From contig JAEILZ010000004.1 in the NCBI GenBank assembly GCA_018873225.1, forward strand, positions 2,666,001-2,730,000: DNA of 64,000 nucleotides, read 5' to 3'. The translations under genes and the position numbers were made by a program. The notes under the pieces are model-generated. The model saw nothing but the letters and a program-made list of their open reading frames with translations, was not told the DNA's origin and did not search any database. This DNA comes from [Phialemoniopsis] sp. UDSM-2020 (Eukaryota; Ascomycota; Sordariomycetes; Thyridiales; Thyridiaceae). Below are positions 24,618 to 34,124 of the stretch, in pieces (position 1 is the first letter of the stretch; every line of letters begins with the position of its first letter).

Positions 24618-25694
24618 CTAGTAGTCATAGAATCCCTTGCCGCTTTTCTTTCCGAGCCAGCCGGCATGAACCATCTTCTGCAGAAGGACACTCGGCCTGT
24701 ACTTGGAGTCACCAGTCTCTGTGTGCAGCACCTTCATGATAGCCAGGCAAGTGTCAAGGCCAATGAAATCAGCCAACTGCAGGGGACCCATGGGAACATT
24801 GGTGCCGTTCTTCATGATAGCATCGATTGAGTCTCGGTCTCCCACGTTGGTCTCGAGGCAAATGACGGCTTCGTTGATGTAGGGCATCAGAATGCGGTTG
24901 GCCAAGAAACCAGGCGAGTCGGCCGAGACAGATGCGATCTTACCCATGGCCTTGCAGAAGGCGATGGCCGTCTCCAGGGTCTCGGCGCTGGTCTGGAGAC
25001 CACTGATGATCTCGACGCCCTTCTGCACGGGGACGGGGTTCATAAAGTGGGTTGAGACGACTCGAGAGCTGGCCTGGGTGTCGGTGGGATCCTTGGTCGT
25101 GGCGGCAGCTATCCGAGTGATGGAGATAGACGATGTGTTGGTTGCTAGGATCGCATGCTTGGGGCAGATCTGGGCGAGCTTGCCGAAGAGCTCAAACTTG
25201 AGATCGGGAATCTCGGGCACAGCCTCAATGACAAAGTCCACCTCGGACAGATCGTCTAGTGAGGTTGTGGGAGTGAGAAGAGACCGGGCCTTGTCGGCCT
25301 GCTCCTGCGTGATGCGCGACTTGGATACATCCTTCGCCAGCAATTTCTCTGTTGTGATTGCGTTAGAACCCATGGGCGAATCTATGTAAATAGAGAATGG
25401 CAGCACCACACACCTGCGAAAGCAACGCCCTTGTCCAGGGATTTTTGGAACGAATCGACCAATGTTACGGGGACCTGAGCCCTCTGTGCTGCCACAAGAG
25501 CAATGCCGAGACCCTGCTCACTGTCAATAACGGGACCATTGTCACATGCGTGGACCGTCGTCACTCACCATCTGCCCCGCGCCGATAACACCCAAACGCT
25601 TGACCTGGGCGGCATTACGGGCTGGCGAAGTGCTGAAACACCTCAATTGGGAGGGGAGCCTTACGGCCTGTCGCGATGCCATCAGTGCAGCCAT
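24618..25694 (-). CDS. Short-chain 3-hydroxyacyl-CoA dehydrogenase, mitochondrial
   Basis: NAD-dependent oxidation of L-3-hydroxyacyl-CoA to 3-ketoacyl-CoA in mitochondrial beta-oxidation. Three minus-strand exons, 25694-25569, 25513-25414 and 25348-24618, encode 318 residues, the usual length of the human HADH/bacterial PaaH-FadB2 type. Residues 1-30 (MAALMASRQAVR... CFSTSPARNA) look like a mitochondrial presequence. The Rossmann motif GVIGAGQMGLGIA spans residues 35-47 and is interrupted by the first intron. The catalytic region is STHFMNPVPVQKGVEII, with His176 and a following Glu as the expected dyad; the C-terminal domain begins around DSPGFLANRILMPYINEA and ends GKGFYDY. No PTS1 peroxisomal signal. 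The two introns are 55 and 65 nt. It shares a 453-bp divergent promoter with TOF1. Specificity for butyryl versus longer chains cannot be read from sequence. Confidence 0.92.
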
Positions 25695-26147
25695 TTTTAG
25701 TTTGCGGATGGGGAAGGAGGATGATGATGAAGGGATGGGAACGGGAAGCGTATCGCAGGTTGATGAATGAGACCAGACTGGAGCTCTGAGATGCTGCTGG
25801 TAAGCCGAGGACGGCTAACCTCGGCGTTCAAGGGTTAAGAAACGGCCTCTCCGCATTCGAAATCGCCGGGATGGACCAGCAACCTAGGCTCACCTTACAG
25901 TGGCCGACGCTGATCGTTTTAGTGGGTCGGCCTTTGCTAAATTGATTGATGCGCGCGCTACCACAGCTCACTAACACTAACGCGTCCCGACGCGTCTCTT
26001 TGGCCTGCATCGTGCATCCGAACAATTTCCACTTACTGGCTGAGCTATGGGCTTAGCAACAACGTCAAAGGTTTGCGATTGAAGCCAGCAAACTTCCAAA
26101 GGACCTTCAGTCAGCTCATAGAGGACGTGTTCCTAACATCGCCCACT
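25695..26147. promoter_or_regulatory. Divergent promoter between HADH and TOF1
   Basis: The two start codons face away from each other across 453 bp, so both promoters must lie here or overlap the genes. No clear TATA box seen. The middle (about 25965-26000) contains an imperfect ACGCGTC pair (GCGTCCCGACGCGTCTC) resembling an MluI-box (ACGCGT), an element used by G1/S MBF-type factors in fungi; its activity here is inference. Confidence 0.4.
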
Positions 26148-29100
26148 ATGGACCTGAATGATGGTGCCAACGACACTGTGCACCCGGAGGTTCGGGCGCA
26201 CATCAACAGCTTGGTGTCTGCGGTAAGTCGTTGGCCTCTCAACTCCCGCGACGTTCCCTGTTGTCGTGACCATACGCTAACATCATCAAAATACAGCTCG
26301 GTGGCAATAGCGCGGACGACGATGGACTGTACAAGCTGGGAGACGATGCGCTGGAAGTTCTACGCGACATCAAGAAGTGGATTCGGTTCTACGACGAAAA
26401 GACGAACCGCATGGATGTGGCCCGGTGTCTAGCGGAAGCGAACCTCATCGGCGGCGATCTACTACAGATTCTGGCGCTCTGGCCCGAGAATGCTACCGAC
26501 AACAGACTCAAGGCGAGGCTTGCCTTGGCCTGCTACGAGATCATGGCTCCCCTCACCTGGCCCATCGAAAAGGATCCCGAAAAGATGACCATCAACCACC
26601 ACCGGCATCTGCCCGTTCTCCAGCTCGCCCAGCTCGGCTACAAGCGAGACATTATCAACTATGACGGCGCACAGATTCTACATACTGCCGTCCGCGTTGC
26701 TCTGCCATCGATGGCCATGCCCATTGGTGACAGGAGCCCGCGCGACCAGGGCATCATCCGGCTTGTGCTGTTCTTCTTGAGGAACATGGCCATGGTCGCG
26801 CCGCCCCCAGGTGTCAAGTACGACGGCGATGAGTCCCAGATATCGCGTTCGGCTACGATTGATGCCTTCTCCTACCAAGACATCTTTCTGACGCTGTTGA
26901 CTATCGCTTCGAATATGGGCGACGACTTTAGGTCGGAGGATGTCATTGTCATGGAGATCATCTTCCATCTTGTCAAGCGGGTCGAGGTCGACAAAATCTT
27001 CCTCAACGAGCAACAACTCAACAAAGCGAAGGCGAACGAGCTGACCGCGGTCATGAATAAGGAAGCCGCTATGCTTCGGGCGTACAATCGCAAAGCGCCC
27101 ACTCGACACAACCGCTTCGGTACCATGGTCTGGGTGAAGAGGGACGATGGAAAGATGAAGTCGCTCTCCGGGCAGGACGCCCTTGCTGACGCCGCCTCCC
27201 GCGAGTTGAAGATGGACAACACAAAGACCTTTCGACCACCACGCAGGGCTAGAAGAGACGATATGGAGCCCAAGGACCTGGGTCCGCCAGTTTCCCTCAA
27301 CCCGAGAGCCAACGACCAACTCCGAGGCTTTGTTGAAGAGTTTCTAGACTCCGGTTTCAATCCACTTTTCCAGCAAGTGCGCAAATCTCTCGACCGTGAG
27401 GCACCGCACGTTCTCCATTACCACAGAGCACAGTTCTTCTACCTGGTTGCATGGTTTCTGGAGGCCGAGCGAGCACGGAGGAAGAGCAAGAAGGGGTCAA
27501 AGGCTTCCCAAGAAGATATAAACAGCTTCAACCTCGTTGCAGGCGTCCTGAACCAGGAGATGTTTATCACCTTGAACCGGGCTATCGATCGTTCTTACAA
27601 TGAGAAGGACTGGCAGGAGCTGACGACGGTCATGCGCTGCTTCACCCAGATTCTTCTGACAGTGCAAGAGATGTCCGAGTCGGGCAATGAAGATGACGAA
27701 GACATTGCCGAGAACACGCTCAACCGTCTTTTCTACGAAGAGACAACGCATGATGCTGTGGCCAACATCGTGAGAAGCTATAAGGACCAGGGTTTTGAGT
27801 ACCTTGACGCTTGCACAGAGCTCACCCACACATACCTCCGCATACTCGAGGCCTACTCGAAGCAGAATGTCGACCTTCAAGTACGGTCCAGGCGGCGGAC
27901 AAGAAAGAAGAAGAAGGCGGCGAAGGCGGTAGTCGGCGAGGGCGAAGAAGGCGAACAGGAGGACGCAGATGATGATTCGGCCAATGACGAGGCAGACGCA
28001 CAGCGGACAACAAGCGAGCGAAAATTCGACTTCAAGCGATTTGCCAATCGTTTTGTCCCTCAGGGCGTGGTGGACACATTTGTCAAATTCACTAGGTTCT
28101 ACAAGGACCTCAACGATTCGCAGCTGAAGAGGGCACATCGGTATTTCTACCGGGTGGCCTTCAAGCAGGACATGAGTGTCATGCTTTTCAGAGTTGATAT
28201 CATCCACCTCCTGTACAACATGATCAAGGGGCCGGAGCCTCTTGACAAAAGTTGCGGAGTGTATAAAGACTGGGAGGAGTTGGTGAAGCAGATCATCAGG
28301 AAGTGCGTACGAAAGATCGAGGAGCGGCCGGCTCTGATCATCGAGCTGCTCTTTTCCAAGATCAACAGCACTGCCCACTATCTGGAGTACGGTTTCGAGA
28401 AGCAGACAATTAGCACGAACCCCAAGCCCGGCGCGGAGCTAGTTTTCCGGCATATTCTAGAGAGAGATCGCCAGATCGCCGTGGCTGTTGGGGTTTTGCT
28501 CGACAAAAGCCAGAATCACCACATCGACTGGGTCAAGCAGCAGCTTGCCACGGCCGAGAGTGAACGGCGCGCATTCGAGACCAGCGAAACAACCTTGCCT
28601 TCAGTGGAGGGAGGCGAGACAAACCCGCCTGAGGACGGCTCAGCTCCTGCACTGCCAAAAGAGGTACCTGGCATACGTAAGTAACAAATCCTTGCTGCCC
28701 GATCCTGAATCTTGCTGACCGATCTTAGCTCTACGTCCTGGTGAAGACTCCCGTCGCACGGCCATCTTCAAAAACTCGCACTTGCGCCTTCTTATGAAGC
28801 TTGTGGGCTTTGAGCGCCTGACAAACCTGTCGGACGAGACACCTGATGACCTTTGGTGTGTTCCTGGCAGCATTACTGCCGATGAGCTGAAGGAAACTCT
28901 GGATCTCATCAACAAGGCCGAGTTCGACCCTCCTACCTTTGACAACGACGAGTCCGCCGAGGATCAGCTGCGGCGTAAGTCTGCCGTCCGCAAGAAGGCC
29001 ACGTTTGACGATGACGGCGAAAACCTCGACGACGACGATGACATCCTTTTCCCTGTCGGGCCTGCTGCAAGCAAGGTAGCCGATGGCTTCATCAACGACA

Positions 29101-29897
29101 GGCCCAAGAAGCGCAGGCGCAGAAAGAAGGGCAGTGAGGAAGCTGAAGAGCTTACGGAAGAGCAGCTCGACGAGCGGGCGCGCCTGCGCAGGGATAAGGA
29201 GCGCGAGAAGGCGCTGAAAATCAAGAGTCAGGTCTACGTTAACCCGAGTGACGACGAGACGGATGACGAACGTGATCGAGAGTTCTTCCAGCGCGAGGAG
29301 GCCCTCAGGCGGAAGAACGTCAAGACGATACTAGGGGAGCTGGACGATGCGGAACTCAACTCGCAGCCGCTATCGCAACAGCAGCAGCAACCCACAAAGA
29401 AGAGAAAGTCTACCGTGCTCCTAGATGATAGCGACGACGAAGACTTGGAGAACGCATCGGATGGCAGCAGCGACTCGTCTCAAGCGAGGAAGAGGCGCAA
29501 GTCCAGGGGCCCCGCTGCCGAGAGCAGTGACGATGAGGATGCGGAGGCCATTTCCCTTGCCAAGCCTGCGACGAGGAGGCTTCAACAAAAACGCGGACCG
29601 TTTGTTGATAGCAGCGATGAGGAGGAGGATGATGATCTGGCCGTGTCAAGCCAGCTCAGCGCTGCGAAGCGACGAGCTGGTGGTTCAGATGACGGTGTCG
29701 ATGATGAAGACACGCCCATGTCATCGAGCCCACATGACGATAAAAACGCAGGCAAAGCAACCGAGTCAACCCTCTTCAAGGACGTTGCCGCTGCTGCGGA
29801 TGTCGATATGGACGACGAGGACGATGTAGTTGCCATTGCCCCCGCGAGAAGACGGGTGAAGAGTGGTTTCGTGCTTGATAGCAGTGATGAAGAGTAA
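26148..29897 (+). CDS. TOF1: Replication fork protection factor Tof1/Swi1 (Timeless family)
   Basis: Nuclear protein that with Csm3/Swi3 stabilises stalled replication forks and activates the replication checkpoint. Three exons, 26148-26222, 26297-28676 and 28729-29897, encode 1,207 residues, close to yeast Tof1 (about 1,240). The N-terminal Timeless domain begins at once ([20 protein letters not shown], then [20 protein letters not shown]). The second intron joins EVPGI to [20 protein letters not shown], the start of the C-terminal conserved block. Lysine/acid runs occur about residues 575-610. The last 250 residues are acidic, with recurrent serine-acid patches ([24 protein letters not shown] and terminal LDSSDEE), likely casein kinase 2 sites by motif. 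Start 26148 is the first ATG in this frame. Introns are 74 and 52 nt. Convergent with ALB1. Confidence 0.94.
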
Positions 29898-30305
29898 ATG
29901 CGGTCGAAATCACTGCTTTGCAGTTGCGGCATTGACGGCGTCTGGTTATGATAGGATATGGCACATTGTGTTTGGCGACCACAAATCGGAATGGGGAATG
30001 ATAATGATGTTAGCAAGACCACCAGGGCCGAGGATCAGCAGTCAATAGTAGAGCACAATGTGGATCTGCATAATGCAATTACGTTGGTGAATCAGCAACA
30101 AATATTGCCGGACATTTCGTTCGTAAACATGGTCTATGATGGAGACGCACGTCAGAATGGTATCAAACATGAAATCCCGGAACGCCATCTATACCCATTT
30201 TCGTATGACTTGTCGAGCCCGTTGGTTGTGAAGCTGCTCTCACAGACCGTCATCATCGCTTTCAGGCGGTTGCATCTGGTCCCATGGCATGTCCACGCCC
30301 ATGCC
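29898..30305. other. Convergent 3' intergenic spacer
   Basis: 408 bp between the stop codons of TOF1 (plus) and ALB1 (minus). It should contain both 3' UTRs. No other feature seen. Confidence 0.6.
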
Positions 30306-30939
30306 CTATAAGATCTCATCCGACGCTCCGGGTCCCGCCTTGCCCGCGCCCACACCCTCGTCCTCAGCCTCGTCCATCTCCTCGTCCGTGTCCGCGTAAA
30401 ACCTGTCAACAGCCTCCTGCTCCGCGTCCCGCGCCTTCTTGACCCGCTGCGTCGCAGCATCCTTCTTCTTGGCCCGCGTGATCGACTCGGCCGCCTCGGC
30501 CTCGGCGGCCGCCTCGTCGACGTCGCCGTTGATCTCGTCCCAGCCCCTCGAGCGCGACTGTATCGTGCGGCTCGAGGCCTTGCTGCGCTGCACTTTCGCC
30601 TGCGTCCGGTCCATGATCTGCTCGGCCCTGTCGGCGCCCTTGTCCGCCCTCCGGCGCGCCCGGGCCGAGAGCACGGCCTTGCGCCCCTGCTTGCGCGACT
30701 TCTTCGTCACGCCGGCAGACTGGTGGATGCCGAGGATGGACGGGCGCTGGTCGGCCGAGGGCGCGGGCGCCTTGACGTCCTTGAGGGACTTGTCTGTGTT
30801 GATCGAGGGCGAGGTGGCTCGGCGCGCGGCGCGCGAGTGTTTTGAGGGTGCTGTTCTCAAGTTTTCGTCTTGTTAGCGATGTGCATATTTGTGAGCTTGA
30901 ATTCGAGGAATTCGAATCAAACTTACGTTTCTTAGCCAT
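30306..30939 (-). CDS. ALB1: Alb1-like ribosome biogenesis / 60S shuttling factor
   Basis: Small basic nuclear protein; yeast Alb1 binds Arx1 and shuttles with pre-60S particles during nuclear export. Two minus-strand exons, 30939-30927 (13 nt, MAKK plus one base) and 30868-30306, encode 191 residues. The 58-nt intron, donor GTAAGTTT at 30926 and acceptor CTAACAAG, makes the start MAKKHENLRTAPSKHSRAAR; the first exon carries only four full codons and was placed because it supplies the only in-frame ATG after splicing. The protein is very Lys/Arg-rich in its middle (KKSRKQGRKAVLSARARRR) and coiled-coil-like towards an acidic C-terminus. The WDEIN motif before an Ala/Glu-rich helix is typical of the family. 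Short basic proteins diverge fast, so the family call rests on overall pattern. Confidence 0.8.
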
Positions 30940-31615
30940 TTTTGGGACCTTTTTTACTTGAATGAGATTGTTGTAATCGTTGTGAAGCTGGATTGGTACT
31001 GACCGCACATTCAAAAGTCTGTACGGCGGGGAGATCGATTCTGCCAGATTTCACCGCTAAAATTTTATGTTATCGATAGCGACTGCCTCAACTCGATAGA
31101 CCGGGCGAAGGACGGAGTATCTACGCGCTAAGCCAGTCTGATAATGGACAATCCGGCCTGGATGTGTTTGAATTGATAAAAATTCGTGATAATAATTCTT
31201 TGAAATATTTGTTGATCGCGAAGGATGCCGTCATGTGCACTGGTAGATTTGATGCTCCGGCTGACCCCCGTGTTTTCGGCGCCGCCCCGGCCCCACATCG
31301 GCCAAGTCTTCCGTGCCACATCTCCGACTCTGTTTGCTAGGATCGGCCGGCTCCATTTAGCCAGTAACTTCATCATTATGTTCATGGTTATCATGTATAT
31401 ACATCAATAGTACTCATTATCCGTAGTTCATGGCCCAGCATGCTGTCTAATGTAGCCCACGGCGCGGACCCAGAGACCAATCCCATTGCCTGCACACTCT
31501 GGTAGATCTTTAAAACCTTGCCAACAAGAGAGGGGTCTCTGACAGTGTAAAGTATTTTCTTGTGTATCTACAGCTTTCTTCGCAGCTTTCAGCGTTGAGC
31601 ATCGATTTTCTTCCC
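30940..31615. other. Intergenic: ALB1 promoter and PAQR 3' UTR
   Basis: 676 bp between two minus-strand genes. No coding segment recognised. The half nearest ALB1 contains the near-palindrome GAATTCGAGGAATTCGAATC (about 30900-30917) inside or just upstream of its intron. Confidence 0.5.
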
Positions 31616-32664
31616 TCAGCATGTTTGTGACTTGTAGTTCTTGTCATACGCGATGAGGACACCGGTGAGGTGTACAGCCATGGCAAAGACAACCAAGATA
31701 TGGAAGAGCTGATGTGATGAGCCATAGATATCAAACATTCCCGGTTTGATACACTCTGGGAATCTCGTCTGGTCTATGTATCAGTATACATGCAGTAATA
31801 GCGCAGTCCATCGTAACAGCATACTCACCGAATAGATGATGACACCAAGCAGAAACAAGCCTCCCTCCCCAAAATAGTAGGGCAGGCCGGACATTTGTAG
31901 CATCCTTGTAATCCCATAGGCTTTAATACCGTGAATAATGGGGACCAAGCCAGAAAACCCTGTCCCGACAAAGCAGCAGAGTCGGAAGGTGCGCCATTCG
32001 AGCCCCTGGAACTTGGGCAGAACCAGGACTACAATAGACAGCGCTCCCAATGCGGCTATCTGTTCGACCCACCGTAGTCAGGCATGTGGTATCTTCGCAA
32101 AAAATGTAGAGCGATTCGACTTACCATCCCCCAATAGGCGGCGCGCAGAGTCATGTTACACCAGAAGACAACATAGACGCCAGAAAAGAAGTGACCAAGG
32201 ATGAGCACGACGATGCCAACAAAGTCAAGACGTAGCCATAATTCTGATACGTGTTGCGAATGGTTCATGAGGGTGTGGTAGCTGGTCGACAAGCCCAAAC
32301 ATATGGCTGCTGTCAGGAGAAAGCATGCGAGAACCAGGTAATCTCCGACAGACGCTTGGGGATATTTCAAACGGATGTATGCACAAATGTAAAACTCGCC
32401 CAATAAAAAGGCTATCGCAGGAATGCCGTGGCTGTAGATGTTGATGGTCTCATTGTGCATGTAGAACCAGCTCGCGAAGCAGCTTTTGCTAGAGTCTGAT
32501 ACAGACCGGTAGCCGTGCTTTAGGAACTTGTTGTCTTGGTACCAGGCTGGAAGGTCATCGTATGAGATGAGCCGCAGCCTGAACTTTTCCAAGCTCCCCT
32601 TCCTGGACCGCGAAGGCTCAGACTCGGAGTCGGTTCGCGGGCACATGCCCGGCACAGCAGTCAT
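31616..32664 (-). CDS. PAQR / Izh family seven-helix membrane protein (haemolysin-III related)
   Basis: Membrane protein of the adiponectin-receptor/progestin-receptor family; yeast Izh proteins affect zinc and sterol homeostasis and some members have ceramidase activity. Three minus-strand exons, 32664-32125, 32059-31829 and 31768-31616, encode 307 residues. After a 90-residue cytosolic N-terminus the seven hydrophobic segments begin at HNETINIYSHGIPAIAFLLG. The family metal-site residues are all present: Ser/His in STSYHTLMNHS, Asp in RLDFVGIVV, and the His pair in YGSSHQLFHILVVFAM. Introns are 65 and 60 nt, both phase 0; joins give AYWGM/IAALGAL and IIYS/TRFPECIKPG. Start 32664 is the first ATG in frame after the upstream stop-free leader. 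It is divergent from the deubiquitinase gene. Ligand or substrate is unknown. Confidence 0.9.
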
Positions 32665-34124
32665 TTTGAGATGATGAGGAGAGGAGACATTACTCCCGGC
32701 CGCCGCAACGAGAAGTGCTTGCACCTGCGCAATTTAAAGGGAGCAATCCGAAGAACGGAGGTGGGACGGCCCCATCTTTCTTAGCCGAAGGTGGGAAGAG
32801 TGAACCCGTTGGGCACGCGAGCCAACCGCCGAGCGGAAGTAAAAAATTGGGGCCGATGGAAAACTGGGACACCTGCATGAGGGCATTCCCAACCAGGCGC
32901 GCGGGGGGGGGGGGGGGGGGGGGGGGGGGAACACAACNNNNNNNNNNGGCCCACATCAGTCAAGGTAGTAGGTGGTGGTGATGAGGAGCTAGCGCTGTGG
33001 GTGATACTGAGAGCTTTACGAGCATGGCCAGTAGGCATTCGGGTTTGTACTGAAAGAACATCCAAGAGGCGAAAAAAAGACTGGCTTGAGAGGCGGCGGT
33101 CCCTGTCGCAATCACATGTCGCGACGGAAGAGAATCACGGCACCGAAGGCCGTGTAGCCGACAGCCCCAGCCTGGTGGAAAAGGCTTCCAGTGCTCTTTT
33201 TGTCTTTTTGGGCGATTCTTTTACGTCCAGTATGCATGACGAGCCTTGCCTAGCGAGTGTGGAGAGGAAGATCAAGAGAACATGTGGAGAAATGGTGCAG
33301 AAGGCGTGTGAACGGATGAGGGGTTGAGTGGGAACACTGCTTGCTCTTCAGTCAATGATTTGCGCCTGTCATGAGCTGCCCCCATACTCCCCGATCAAGA
33401 TCTCTGATCAATGTGGGAAGAGGCCGGGTCACTGGATCTGGACACTGCCGTCACATCCTCGCCGTTGTTTCGGCAGTTCACCTGGGCAGTTCCTGAGAGC
33501 CAGCTTTGGCTGCTTCGAGCTTGGCTGAGCAAGTTGTCGAAACGTAAGAGACCATGGGCCATCCGTATATAGAAAGGAGACTTTGAGTCCATTAGCAACA
33601 TGCAACCACCCCTTGGCTGGTTTGCTTGAGTCGGGAGGGAAGAGGAGACAAAAAGGCCGGGTAATACCACAACATGGAAGTACTTGAACCTGCAAACAAG
33701 CATCTGATTATTACGTGCATTGGCGATGTCGTAGGGAGCAGAGATTGATTGCAGGGGTGGTGGGTTTGGAGAGAGGAGCCCCACTCGAATCGCTAATCTT
33801 CTAACTACGTACGTACACGACGCCAGGGCCAACGAAACGATGCTCTTAGTAACCAGACCCGTTCTTCACATGCACCAAAACATTCCAACACTCACGATAA
33901 CTCCACCGTGCGATCCTTCGAGTCCCTTGCTCTTGCTCTAAGAGGTAAACAAGGGAGAACAGGACGTTTTGCTGACAAAGGTTCAACATTGGATATGGCT
34001 TTTGTCCACAGGGTGACCTTCGCGAGATCGATCCTACCCTCCCTAGCATCGACAACAGTGTCCTCCTCGCAGACTTCCTCATAAGCCCGCCCTGGCGCGA
34101 CGGCGCTACCAATCGTCGTTCAGG
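32665..34124. other. Divergent intergenic region containing an assembly gap
   Basis: 1,460 bp between the PAQR gene (minus) and the deubiquitinase gene (plus). It holds the promoters of both and a gap with ten N at 32938-32947. A palindromic ACGTACGTAC sits near 33806. No coding segment recognised. Confidence 0.6.
32903..32947. other. 27-base poly-G run followed by an assembly gap
   Basis: An uninterrupted G run at 32903-32929 is followed by GAACACAAC-like sequence and ten undetermined bases at 32938-32947. The run is far longer than any other homopolymer in the window and sits at the gap edge, so it may be partly a sequencing or assembly artefact. Confidence 0.95.

Noticed and set aside
27497..28378. 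293-codon minus-strand frame over TOF1
   Set aside because: Shadow of the TOF1 exon; no independent motif.
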